A stretch of 64,000 bases of DNA, taken from NCBI RefSeq assembly GCF_002285795.1, contig NZ_CP022961.1, positions 310,001 through 374,000 of the forward strand. The letters run 5' to 3'. The notes below the pieces were generated by a model. The model saw only the letters and a program-made list of their open reading frames with translations. It was not told the DNA's origin and ran no database searches. Below are positions 8,796 to 17,492 of this stretch, piece after piece (the first letter of the stretch is position 1; every line of letters begins with the position of its first letter). The DNA comes from Plantactinospora sp. KBS50 (GTDB taxonomy: Bacteria; Actinomycetota; Actinomycetes; Mycobacteriales; Micromonosporaceae). The position numbers and the translations under genes are program-made.

Positions 8796-11246
8796 ATGGC
8801 GATGACCGCGGAAGGCAACGGGCCGGATCTTGACGACGTCGCCCGCGAGGCGCTGCTGAGCTGGAGCGATCGCACCGGCGCCAGGCTGGAACTCGAAGCC
8901 GAATTCAACTCGGGGATGACGGACGCGTCCGTCTATCGGGCCACCGTGGAAATTCCCGGCGACGGCTTCCGCGCGGTCGTCGTGAAGCGGTGCCGCCCGC
9001 GCGGCGACGGCGTGTTCGAGTCCGAACGCCTGGTGCGGGCCAGGGCTGCCAACCGTGCCTTCGCGGCTGCGCACCTTGCCGAGCAGGCGTACGACCCGAT
9101 CGCGTTGCCCGACGGCGGAACGATCCTGCTCCAGCAGGTCGCGGGGGACGATCTCCGGGACAATCGGACGCTGGCGCAGGCTCTGTCCGAGCCCGGTGGC
9201 TGGCAGCGCTGGACCGACAAGGTCCAGACGCTTGCGGGTCAACTGCTGACCGAGTGGAACGCTGGTGTTCCCACACCCGTCAGGACCGACGCGAAGTCCC
9301 TTCTCCGCTCCATGCTGGGCGACTTTCGGCTGAGCGACAGGGGTGCCATCCCGGCCTGGCTCGGCCAGAGAGCGCCCGAGGCCCTCGAGACCGGCAACAG
9401 CTGGCTGAACCTCGCAGACGAGCGCGGTCCCCAGGCGAACCCCTGGTCCCTGGCCAGCAGCCGGAACGACTTCGGTGAGCCTGTCGAGATACGGAACTGG
9501 TCCGGCCTCACCCACGGCGACCTGCATCCCGGCAACATCATTGTGCCGAGGCGGGCGCAGCGCACCGACTCGTTCTGGCTCATCGACCTCAGCCGCTTCG
9601 CCTCCGACTCTCCGCTCGCTCGCGACCAGGTGTATCTCTGCCTCACCGCGCTCGGCCCCCGCGTCGCAACGTGCGGCCTCGATGCCCAGGCCGAACTCAT
9701 CGATCTGGTGATCGACCCCCAGGGCGTCGAGCCGCTCAAGCTGGAACCCGAGGTGGCCACCTTCGTCCGGAAGATGCGATCCGCCGGCGACAGTTGGCTC
9801 GCCGGGCGGGGCGTGATGTCGTACTGGCACGATCTGATACTGCTCGCGCTGTGCGCCGAGGGACTGATCCTCGCCTCCCGCCGCTCCACACCACCGGCCC
9901 TGCAGACCTGGTACTTCCGGGTCGCGTGCCGAGCAGCGACCGCGCTGCTGGCCGAGCACTACCGGCCGGCGACGCGATCATCCGTCGCGCCGGCGGCGAT
10001 CATCGAACGCGTCGGATCGGCCGCCGCGCCGCCGCTGCTGGCCGGACCACGGCTGCTCCGGGAAGCTGAGCGGCTGGCCCGGCAGATCCCCAGCGAAGTG
10101 CAGCGCGGTTCTGCGCTCGCGGAGGTGGCCAAGGCCGTGGCAACGACCCAGCCGGACGACGCCGAACGCATAGCGGACTCGACCGGAACGGACTTCGTCG
10201 CCCGGGCCGCCGCACTGACCGGGATCGCGTCGGTGCTGGTGCAGGGGGACGCGACGCGAGCGAACCGGCTCCTTGCTCAGGCGGCACGCGCCGCCCGGCA
10301 CATCGCGGATGGCCGTGAACAGGCAATCGCGCTCGTCCGCGCGGCGACGGTCCTGGCCGAACTCGATCCGACCGGCGCCGAACGCATGGTCGCACTCGCA
10401 ACCGAGCCTTTCGCCGGCAGGGGCTCCGCGCTGGCGAACCTGGTGGCGGTGCTGGCGGTCACCGACCGAGCAGCCGCGCTCCGCGTCGCGGAAAAGGCCG
10501 CGGCCGGCGCCGACGCGGGAGAAAAGACAGTCGTGGCGGAGGCCGTCGCCGGCCTCGCCCCGGAGCGCGCCGAGCGGCTACTTCAGGACTCGTGGCGGAT
10601 CGCCCGGTCCGACTACGTCAATTGGAACGGCGACATCGACTACACGGACATCGACGGTCCTCCGATGTGGCTGTTGGGCCGGGTAGCTGCGGCAGCCATC
10701 CGCATCCTCGGCCTGAGGAAGGCCCGTCCGTACCTCACCGAGGCGGAGAGGGCGGTCCGCGCGTGCCGGTGCGACGACTGCGCGGCGAGGGCGCTCGAGC
10801 TGCTGGCGGAAGCCCGCGCCGAGGCCGATCCGGAATCCGCGATCCAGGTCTTCGCCGATGACCCCTACAGGTCGCTTTGGTCGGACCTGTTGGCCGCAGT
10901 TCCCTCGCCTCGGCTGCTGGGCGCGATGTCGCGGTTTCAGCCGGGCCACGCCGAGATGCTGGCACGCTCCCTGCCCGACGCGGCGAGGCAAGGCGAATCC
11001 CTCCTCGCGATCACGGTCGCCTCGACAACCAACGACGTCGGGTATGCGCAGACCATCGCCGAATCCATCGAGGACAGCCGCAGCCGGGCGCTGGCTCTTG
11101 CCGCTGTCGCGGAAGTGGTCAGCGACCACGACCGTGCGGCGGGACTGCTCACCGAGGCGGAATCAGCAGCGCGCCTGCTGGCAGACCCGACACGGGTGGG
11201 CGTCCTGTTGCGCATCGCGCGCGCATGGCAGAGATTCGACGGTTGA
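8796..11246 (+). CDS. Phosphotransferase-like kinase domain fused to alpha-helical repeats (possible TCAD9-type conflict protein)
   Basis: About 816 aa. Residues 1-390 look like an APH/choline-kinase fold: a candidate ATP-binding Lys in VVVKRCRP (about 65), the catalytic-loop motif HGDLHPGN (about 239-246) and a metal-binding Asp in FWLIDLSRF (about 262). Residues about 410-810 are Ala/Leu-rich helical repeats of about 35-40 aa (for example IALVRAATVLAELDPTGAER) resembling TPR/HEAT-like solenoids. Kinase-like domains of this sort (ternary-complex-associated domain 9) are described in NTP-dependent conflict systems; membership here is a suggestion. The ATG at 8796 follows GGGAG by 10 nt; an in-frame GTG at 8691 is an alternative. 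Confidence 0.8.
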   Translation: MAMTAEGNGPDLDDVAREALLSWSDRTGARLELEAEFNSGMTDASVYRATVEIPGDGFRAVVVKRCRPRGDGVFESERLVRARAANRAFAAAHLAEQAYDPIALPDGGTILLQQVAGDDLRDNRTLAQALSEPGGWQRWTDKVQTLAGQLLTEWNAGVPTPVRTDAKSLLRSMLGDFRLSDRGAIPAWLGQRAPEALETGNSWLNLADERGPQANPWSLASSRNDFGEPVEIRNWSGLTHGDLHPGNIIVPRRAQRTDSFWLIDLSRFASDSPLARDQVYLCLTALGPRVATCGLDAQAELIDLVIDPQGVEPLKLEPEVATFVRKMRSAGDSWLAGRGVMSYWHDLILLALCAEGLILASRRSTPPALQTWYFRVACRAATALLAEHYRPATRSSVAPAAIIERVGSAAAPPLLAGPRLLREAERLARQIPSEVQRGSALAEVAKAVATTQPDDAERIADSTGTDFVARAAALTGIASVLVQGDATRANRLLAQAARAARHIADGREQAIALVRAATVLAELDPTGAERMVALATEPFAGRGSALANLVAVLAVTDRAAALRVAEKAAAGADAGEKTVVAEAVAGLAPERAERLLQDSWRIARSDYVNWNGDIDYTDIDGPPMWLLGRVAAAAIRILGLRKARPYLTEAERAVRACRCDDCAARALELLAEARAEADPESAIQVFADDPYRSLWSDLLAAVPSPRLLGAMSRFQPGHAEMLARSLPDAARQGESLLAITVASTTNDVGYAQTIAESIEDSRSRALALAAVAEVVSDHDRAAGLLTEAESAARLLADPTRVGVLLRIARAWQRFDG

Positions 11247-11312
11247 GGCAGCGGACCGGCATCGCCGGCTCCTGGCGCGGTCGCCTGCTCCTGGCGAAGA
11301 TGGTGTGGCGGT

Positions 11313-12428
11313 TCAGGCCACGAGCAGGCGGAGACCGAGTTCGGCGGTGTCGAGGGCCATGATGTCCCGGTTGCGTTCGGCCCACCGGCCGCAGGCGAGG
11401 TCCTCGTGGAGGGTGCTGACCGCCCGTTGCTCGGCCCGCGGCCCGACCCTGGTCCACACCGAAACCGCCCGGCGCACCGGCTCCTGCAGGTACGCCTCGG
11501 GTCGGCGCCAGTGCGCCTCGAAGAAGCCGTCGACGCAGTCCCACGGGATCAGCACCGGTTCGGCGCGTCCGCCGATCGTCCGGGTCAGGTCGGCCAGGGA
11601 CGGCCAGCCGGCCAGCAGGTCGGCGAACTCGGGCAGGTAGTCGCGGGTGAGCCAGAACCGTCGACGCCAGCCGGTGTCGTCGGCGTCGTACGTCAACACC
11701 ACCACGCGGCGGGCCACCCGCCGCATCTCCCGCAACCCGGCGGCCGGGTCCGGCCAGTGGTGGACGGTGCTGACCGCCATCGCGGCGTCGAAGGACCGGT
11801 CGGGGAAGGGCAGGCGCTCCGCCGCGGCGGCCACGCACGGCGCCGCGTCCGCGGGACGCTGCGCGCGCATGACCGCCGACGGCTCCACGGCCGTGACCTC
11901 GCGGTCGGCCGGTTCGTACGAGCCGGTGCCGGCCCCGACGTTCAGCACCGTCCGCGCGTCGCCGAGCGCCTCCCAGATCCGCGCGGCGATTCGTGGCTCG
12001 GTGCGCCGGGTCGCCGGGTAGGCGGACCCGATGGTGTCGTACAACCGGGCGCCGAAGACCTTCAGCTGCTCCTCCGGGGTCGTCCTGATCCCCATTGCCC
12101 GTTCCTCCAGTTCCCGGTCGATGGCCGTGACCATGGCGGCCGCGCGTTCGCGCTGCTCCAGCAGCAGAGCGCGCAGCCGGCACAGGCGCGCGACCGCGTC
12201 GGCGGCCGGATCGCCGATCAGCTCCGCGATCTCGCGCAGTCCGAATCCGAGCCGTCGGTAGGTGAGCACCTCCCGGAGCCGTTCCACGTCGGTCGCGGAG
12301 TAGGCGCGGTGTCCGGCCGCGGTCCGCGCGGACGGCTGCAGGAGGCCGATCTCGTCGTAGTGGTGCAGGGTCCGGACGGTGACGCCGGCCAACTCCGCCA
12401 CCCGTCCCACGGTCAGGTGTTCCGCCAC
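11313..12428 (-). CDS. MerR-family regulator fused to a SAM-dependent methyltransferase
   Basis: 371 aa. Residues 1-75 form a MerR winged-HTH (VGRVAELAGVTVRTLHHYDE, then GLLQPSARTAAGHRAYS), and residues 76-110 the dimerisation helix. AMGIRTTPEEQLKVFG (111-126) matches the opening of the TipAS/MTA effector domain. Instead of that domain, a class I methyltransferase follows: motif I VLNVGAGTGSYEP (161-173), an acidic motif VEPS (181-184), and LPFPDRSFDAAMAVSTVHHW (206-225). It could be a ligand- or SAM-sensing regulator with enzymatic output. It sits between two conflict-like loci and is divergent from the second. Confidence 0.88.
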   Translation of the reverse strand: MAEHLTVGRVAELAGVTVRTLHHYDEIGLLQPSARTAAGHRAYSATDVERLREVLTYRRLGFGLREIAELIGDPAADAVARLCRLRALLLEQRERAAAMVTAIDRELEERAMGIRTTPEEQLKVFGARLYDTIGSAYPATRRTEPRIAARIWEALGDARTVLNVGAGTGSYEPADREVTAVEPSAVMRAQRPADAAPCVAAAAERLPFPDRSFDAAMAVSTVHHWPDPAAGLREMRRVARRVVVLTYDADDTGWRRRFWLTRDYLPEFADLLAGWPSLADLTRTIGGRAEPVLIPWDCVDGFFEAHWRRPEAYLQEPVRRAVSVWTRVGPRAEQRAVSTLHEDLACGRWAERNRDIMALDTAELGLRLLVA

Positions 12429-12612
12429 ACCACCGACTATCTGGCATGACGCGGCGTGAGGTTCAAGACCACAGTCGGGTGGTGCGGCGTACCGGAATCA
12501 CTTCGACGGACTCCGCCACGGAGCCGGCTCTCCCGGCCGACGCCGATGTGGACGGTCTGTCGGGCACCCGTCATGGCGCACAATGCGGCCGGCCGCTAGT
12601 GTTTCATGAACC

Positions 12613-14985
12613 ATGAGTGACGGGCAGGACACAGCGGCCATCGGCTCCGTCCGGTCGAAGCAACTGTTCGTGATCATGCCGTTCGGGATGCGTAAGCTGC
12701 AGTCCGGTGCGGTCCACGACTTCGACCGGTTCTATCAGGACGTCCTGCGTCCGGTGGCCGCGCACGAGGGCTGGTCGCCCATGCGGGCCGACGAGATCGC
12801 CGAGCCCGGCATGGTGATCAACCAGGCGTTCCGGCACCTGCACTCGGCGGACACCGTGATCGCCGACCTCAGCCCGTGGAACGGCAGCGTCTACCTTGAA
12901 CTCGGGGTCCGCCTCGCGATCTCGCCGGGCAACACCATCCTGATCGCACTCAGCGGCACCGATTTGCCCTTCGACATCAAGGGCCAGCGCGTGCTGTTCT
13001 ACAGTCCGAACTTCGATCAGGACGTCAGCTTCCGGCGCCGGCTGCGGCAGGCGCTACGGTCGGACAGCCCGATGGAAAACCCGGTCTGGACCGCGCTTCA
13101 CAACCTCGGGTTGAGCTTCGACCCCCGACGTGAGCCACTCGCCTTCGAGCGCGAGCTCAACCACAAGATCGAACGCAGCCGCAACGTCGAGCAACTGGTC
13201 GCCGTCTGGCACTGGGCCCGGTCGTTTCCCAACCTGCCGACCGGTCCACTGTTGTCCCTCAGCGAACGGCTCGCGTCCGGCGGCGACTTCCAGACCGCGG
13301 TCGCCGTGCTGGACGCCGTCGCCGACAGCACCGACTACGAGGTGCACCGGCAGCGCGGGTTCTACCTGCGGAAGATCGGTGAGCTGGAGCCGGCGCTGGC
13401 GGCGTTCGAGACCGCACTCGGCTTCAACCGGCGCGACCCCGAGACGCTGGGCATGATGGGCGGCGCCCTCAAGCGGCTGGGCCGTTACACCGAGGCCCTG
13501 GACAAGTACGAGGAGGGCGCCACGCTCTCGCCCACCTCGCTCTACCTGGCCGTGGCGCGGGCCGGCATGGCGATCATCGCGTCGCCCGACGACCCCGAGC
13601 CGGGCCTCGAACTCTACCGTGAGCTGCTGGTGAACGTTCCGCAGCGGGCCGGCTGGGAGACCGACTCGTGGGCGAATCTCGTCTGCGCCGAGGCCAGCTT
13701 CGTCCTCGGTGACGTCGAGGCCGCCTACCGGTACGCCCGGGCCGCCGTCCGCTACGACGCCGAGCGCCTGCATCTGACCTCGACCGCCGAGCAGATCGCG
13801 ATGCTGGCGCAGGCCGGTCTCGAGCTGAAGAACCCGGACGGCTTCGTGCACTGGCTGACCGAGGTGGCGCACCGCGAGGAGCCCGTCGCGGTGGGCGGCG
13901 GACAGGAGCCCTGGCCGGACGACTCCACCTTCCAACGGCGCATGATCTTTCATATCTCGGACATCCACTTCGGGTCGATCACCCGCGACGGCGAGGTCAT
14001 CGACACCCACGGCTTCTACGACGGCGAGAACTCCAACCGGCTCAGCGTCGAGCTGACCAACGAGTTCCAGGCCGCGCTGCGTCGGTCCGACTGCATGCCG
14101 GAGAACGCCCTGCTGGTGGTCTCCGGCGATTCCACGTACACCGGCCGGCGGGTGGAGTTCGAGAAGCTGCACGACTTTCTGACCGAGTTGTGCGGGAACC
14201 TCGGGTTGCACCGCAGCCAGGTCGCCATCGTGCCGGGCAACCATGACATCGACTGGCTGCAGACCCGGTCCGACCGTGCCAACCGGTTCGACAACTATCT
14301 GTCGTTCGCACACCGGTTCTACGGCGAGGAACTGTTCCGCGAGTTGTTTCCGCTGATCAGCTGGGACATGCGGACCAACTCGGTCCGGCCCCGCCCGAAC
14401 GACATCGTCTATCGGCGTACCGACGGGACGCTGACGATCGTCGGCCTCAACTCGTGCATCTTCGAGGACGACCAGAACCACTACGGCTACATCGGCAAAC
14501 GACAGTTGGACAAGGTGGCCCGGCTGCTGGAGAACGAGCCGTCGAGCAATGTGCGCGTCGCGGTCATGCACCACCACCTGCATCCCTTCCCCGAACCGCT
14601 GGAGCCCCGGCGGGGAGACGAGATCGTCCTGGACGTGTCGACGGTCCGCGACGCCGGCGTGGTCGAGCAGCGCCTCGAACGGCTCGGCTTCTCCCTGCTG
14701 CTGCACGGCCACAAGCACAAGCCACAACTGCGCGAGACGCTCGTCCGGGATCCGCAGATGGACACGACTACCCCGCCCCGGCTGATGATCGTGTCGGGCT
14801 GCGGCAGCACCGGCGTCAGCGAGCACGAACTGGAACACAGCCAGCCCAACCACTACGCCATCCTTGAGGTGCTGCAGCCGACCCGGGCGCCGGGCGTCGA
14901 CTTCGTGGCGGTCGAGTGGCGGGAGCACGCGCTCTCCCCGGGCGCCGACTGGGTCACCAAGCAACGTTGGACGCTGAAGGGATGA
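12613..14985 (+). CDS. Deoxyribosyltransferase-like + TPR + calcineurin-type metallophosphoesterase multidomain conflict protein
   Basis: 790 aa, no signal peptide. Residues 17-130 resemble a nucleoside 2-deoxyribosyltransferase/TIR-like Rossmann domain: FVIMPFG, RADEI, then ADLSPWNGSVYLELG with a candidate catalytic Glu. Residues about 190-420 are TPR-like helical pairs (YEVHRQRGFYLRKIGELEPA). Residues 440-770 form a metallophosphoesterase with all motifs: DIHFG (~450), GDST (~505), GNHD (~543), MHHH (~653) and GHKH (~699). The architecture suggests a nucleotide-sensing or -degrading effector/regulator. It overlaps the SLATT-type gene by 4 nt (ATGA). A TAGTGT box lies about 11 nt upstream of the ATG with no clear ribosome site. 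Confidence 0.88.
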   Translation: MSDGQDTAAIGSVRSKQLFVIMPFGMRKLQSGAVHDFDRFYQDVLRPVAAHEGWSPMRADEIAEPGMVINQAFRHLHSADTVIADLSPWNGSVYLELGVRLAISPGNTILIALSGTDLPFDIKGQRVLFYSPNFDQDVSFRRRLRQALRSDSPMENPVWTALHNLGLSFDPRREPLAFERELNHKIERSRNVEQLVAVWHWARSFPNLPTGPLLSLSERLASGGDFQTAVAVLDAVADSTDYEVHRQRGFYLRKIGELEPALAAFETALGFNRRDPETLGMMGGALKRLGRYTEALDKYEEGATLSPTSLYLAVARAGMAIIASPDDPEPGLELYRELLVNVPQRAGWETDSWANLVCAEASFVLGDVEAAYRYARAAVRYDAERLHLTSTAEQIAMLAQAGLELKNPDGFVHWLTEVAHREEPVAVGGGQEPWPDDSTFQRRMIFHISDIHFGSITRDGEVIDTHGFYDGENSNRLSVELTNEFQAALRRSDCMPENALLVVSGDSTYTGRRVEFEKLHDFLTELCGNLGLHRSQVAIVPGNHDIDWLQTRSDRANRFDNYLSFAHRFYGEELFRELFPLISWDMRTNSVRPRPNDIVYRRTDGTLTIVGLNSCIFEDDQNHYGYIGKRQLDKVARLLENEPSSNVRVAVMHHHLHPFPEPLEPRRGDEIVLDVSTVRDAGVVEQRLERLGFSLLLHGHKHKPQLRETLVRDPQMDTTTPPRLMIVSGCGSTGVSEHELEHSQPNHYAILEVLQPTRAPGVDFVAVEWREHALSPGADWVTKQRWTLKG

Positions 14986-15533
14986 GCGGGGGCCGCTGGA
15001 GCCGGGGGGACATCGATCCCGTCGAGCCGCCCGACCTGTCCCGCGACGCCTGGCGGGATCCGGCGGCGGCGCTGCGGACACTGCACGACTGGGCGGTGCG
15101 CTACACCACCGAGATCACCTCGTGGTATCTGCGGGACAAGCGGTTCAAGCGCTGGGCCTCGCGCCTGCTCCGGGCCGCGGCCGTCGTCCTCGCGGTCGCC
15201 GGCGGTCTGGCGCCGCTGACCTCCCGACGGGACTCGACCTGGGGCTACGCCCTCATCGCGTTGGCCGCCGGCTGCGTCGCGTTCGACCACTTCTTCGGAC
15301 TGTCCGCCGGCTGGATGCGCGACATGACCACGGCCCAGGCGTTGCAGGCCAGGATGGTGCGCTTCCACCTGGACTGGGCGGCGCTGGAGTCACGCGACGA
15401 CACCGCCACCGGCATCGAGCTGGTCGACGGGCTGCTCACCGACGTACTGGAACTGACCAACGCGGAGACGGCGGAGTGGGTCAGCCAGTTCAGCACCGCG
15501 ATCTCCGCCCTGCGCCGGCAGACCGAGCAGTAG
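14982..15533 (+). CDS. SLATT-like two-transmembrane effector protein
   Basis: 183 aa with two hydrophobic helices, about residues 64-82 and 87-105, separated by a short polar loop. They are preceded by a basic amphipathic segment (WYLRDKRFKRWASRLLR) and followed by FFGLSAGWMRDMTTAQALQ and a charged helix. This layout and motif set match SLATT domains, 2TM predicted pore-forming effectors found beside SMODS/SLOG nucleotide-signalling proteins in bacterial conflict systems. Translation is coupled to the preceding gene by the ATGA overlap. By family analogy it would disrupt the host membrane when the partner is triggered; this is inference. Confidence 0.85.
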   Translation: MSGGRWSRGDIDPVEPPDLSRDAWRDPAAALRTLHDWAVRYTTEITSWYLRDKRFKRWASRLLRAAAVVLAVAGGLAPLTSRRDSTWGYALIALAAGCVAFDHFFGLSAGWMRDMTTAQALQARMVRFHLDWAALESRDDTATGIELVDGLLTDVLELTNAETAEWVSQFSTAISALRRQTEQ

Positions 15534-15556
15534 CCGGGCCGGCGGATCGAGCAGTA

Positions 15557-15580
15557 GCCGGGCCGGCGGACCGGCCCGGC
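15557..15580. terminator. Bidirectional terminator hairpin between convergent genes
   Basis: Perfect 10-bp stem (GCCGGGCCGG / CCGGCCCGGC) with a CGGA loop, between the convergent stops of the SLATT-like and EAL genes. A 22-nt direct duplication containing the SLATT-like gene's stop codon region (GAGCAGTAGCCGGG...) lies at about 15525-15570. Confidence 0.6.
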
Positions 15581-15584
15581 CGGC

Positions 15585-17492
15585 TCACCCGAGGGCGCTC
15601 TGCTGCGGCAGCGGCCCCAGCAACAGTTCGACCGTCCGCACCGGACGCTCCGGGCTCACCGCTATCGGTTCGGGCCTACCGGTCTGATAGCCCTGGACGA
15701 AGTCGACCCCGCAACTCCTGAGCAACTCGATGGTCTCCTCGTCCTGGACGTACTCGGCCGCGACACTGATGCCCAGGGTGTGACACAGCTCGACCAGCTT
15801 CGACACCACGGCCTGGTCCGCGGGGGAGCGGCAGAGATCCACCACGAACACCTCGTCGATCTTGACCAGGTCCACCGGTAGGTACTTCAGGTGGACGAGG
15901 GCGCCGTACCCCGTACCGAAGTCGTCCAGCGCAAGCTGGCATCCGACCTCCCGGATCCCCGTGGCGAAGGCCAGAGCCTCGTTGCGGTTCTCGATGAGGG
16001 CGGTCTCGGTGATCTCGAAGGTCAGGCATTCGGGCTTCACCCCGTACCGGTGGATCGCCTCGGTGACGTGGTTGAGCAGGCCGGGGTCGGCGAGCGACCG
16101 GCCGGAGATGTTGACCTGGTAATGGGAGGTCTGAGCGCCCCGCCCGATGAGTTCCAGGGCGTGATCGATGACCCACTTGTCGACCGCGATGATCTCGCCG
16201 GTCCGCTCGGCCAGGTCGAGGAAGGCCCACGGCGCGGTGGGCTCACCGGCCTCGCTGCGTACCCGCAACAGGATCTCGTGCCGGGTGACCTCGTTGCGGC
16301 GCAGGTCGACGATGGGCTGCGCGTACAGGGCGAACCTGCCGTCGGCCACCGCCTGCCGGACCCGGGAGCGGCACCGCTGCGTCCGGTCCCGCTCCGCGAC
16401 CGGCTCGTCGAGGACGGTGACCGGGGTGCCGTTGCGGCGCGCGTCGCGGGCCGCGTGCTCGCCGTCGACGAGCAGGTCGAAGCCGGTGGCCTCGACGTCG
16501 CTGGCGAAATGCACCACACCCGCCCAGGTGTTGAGCCGCAACGTCTTGCGCGGGACGCCGAACAGGTGCCGCCGGAACGTGTCGACGACCCGGGTCGCCA
16601 GGGCGGCGGCCTCCGCGGACCCGTCGGCCGGGGCGAGGAGTACGCCCCACAGGCCGGGACCGACCAGCCCGCAGGTGACCTCGTCGCCGACCGTCGTGCG
16701 CAGTAGTCCGGCGATCGCCGCCGTCAACTCGTCGCGATCCTGGTCGGTGAGCGTGTCGGGCAGCCGGGTGGCCGGTGCGGTGGCCACCACGATGAGCGCC
16801 CCGCCGGTGGTACGCCGGGCCCGGTCGACCTCGTCGGTGAGGTAGCCGCGGGTCGGCAGCCCGGTCACGACGTCCGGAACGGCCAGGTCGGCGCAGAGCA
16901 TCCGGCGGCGGGTGGCCCGCCGGCGGCGCTCCTGCCGGGCGAGTTCGAAGACGGTGACGTCCTCGCCCGTGGCGATGATCCCGGACGGCTCGCCCCCGGT
17001 GGTGAGGATCTCGACCTGGCAGTGCACGTCACGGACGCTGCCGTCCGGCTGGACCACCCGGAACCCGACCTCGTCGGGCCGGCGCCCCTGCCATGCCGCC
17101 CGGACGGTCCGGTGGACCCGTTCCCGGTCCTCCCGGTGCACCAGCCTGGTCAGCGTCTCGGGGGTGAGACGCAGCGTTCCCGGCGCGTACCCGAAGATCA
17201 TCGCCATCTCGTCCGACCAGGACAGTCGCCCCGGATCGTCGCCGCCCTGGCCGGCCGTCCAGGTGATCGTGCCCAACTGCACCAGTTGCGCGGCGCGGGC
17301 GATCCTGGTCGCCTCGTCGACCTCGGTGGTCAGGGGATCGACGAGATCGGTGTCGACGATGATCTCGTACCCCTCGACCAGCGAGGCGTCGTGCTGGCCC
17401 TGCGCCGCCCGGGCGACGCGGCGGGCGCGGGCGAGTTCCAGCGGGCTTGGCCGGCTCGTCTCGGCCAGCGCCAGGATGTCATCGAGATCCAC
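15585..17492 (-). CDS. PAS - degenerate GGDEF - EAL protein (probable cyclic-di-GMP phosphodiesterase)
   Basis: 635 aa from the GTG at 17492 (AGGGAGG upstream). A PAS fold lies at about residues 70-190 (WSDEMAMIFGY...GYAPGTLRLTPE). Next comes a GGDEF-like domain whose active site reads VGPGLW instead of GGDEF, so it is probably not a cyclase. The EAL domain fills the last 250 residues with E-x-L-x-R as EILLR, NIS, EITET, DDFGTGYG, VKID and QGYQ. The first Glu of the EGVE loop is kept (AAEYVQD), so phosphodiesterase activity is plausible. It overlaps the sigma factor gene by 14 nt, implying co-expression. Confidence 0.9.
   Translation of the reverse strand: MDLDDILALAETSRPSPLELARARRVARAAQGQHDASLVEGYEIIVDTDLVDPLTTEVDEATRIARAAQLVQLGTITWTAGQGGDDPGRLSWSDEMAMIFGYAPGTLRLTPETLTRLVHREDRERVHRTVRAAWQGRRPDEVGFRVVQPDGSVRDVHCQVEILTTGGEPSGIIATGEDVTVFELARQERRRRATRRRMLCADLAVPDVVTGLPTRGYLTDEVDRARRTTGGALIVVATAPATRLPDTLTDQDRDELTAAIAGLLRTTVGDEVTCGLVGPGLWGVLLAPADGSAEAAALATRVVDTFRRHLFGVPRKTLRLNTWAGVVHFASDVEATGFDLLVDGEHAARDARRNGTPVTVLDEPVAERDRTQRCRSRVRQAVADGRFALYAQPIVDLRRNEVTRHEILLRVRSEAGEPTAPWAFLDLAERTGEIIAVDKWVIDHALELIGRGAQTSHYQVNISGRSLADPGLLNHVTEAIHRYGVKPECLTFEITETALIENRNEALAFATGIREVGCQLALDDFGTGYGALVHLKYLPVDLVKIDEVFVVDLCRSPADQAVVSKLVELCHTLGISVAAEYVQDEETIELLRSCGVDFVQGYQTGRPEPIAVSPERPVRTVELLLGPLPQQSALG

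Noticed and set aside
13054-15081. 675-codon minus-strand open frame opposite the phosphoesterase gene
   Set aside because: Low-complexity antisense translation; the plus strand has intact phosphoesterase motifs.
15525-15570. 22-nt duplication around the SLATT gene stop as an insertion-element footprint
   Set aside because: It is a short local tandem duplication that forms part of a terminator; no element is associated.
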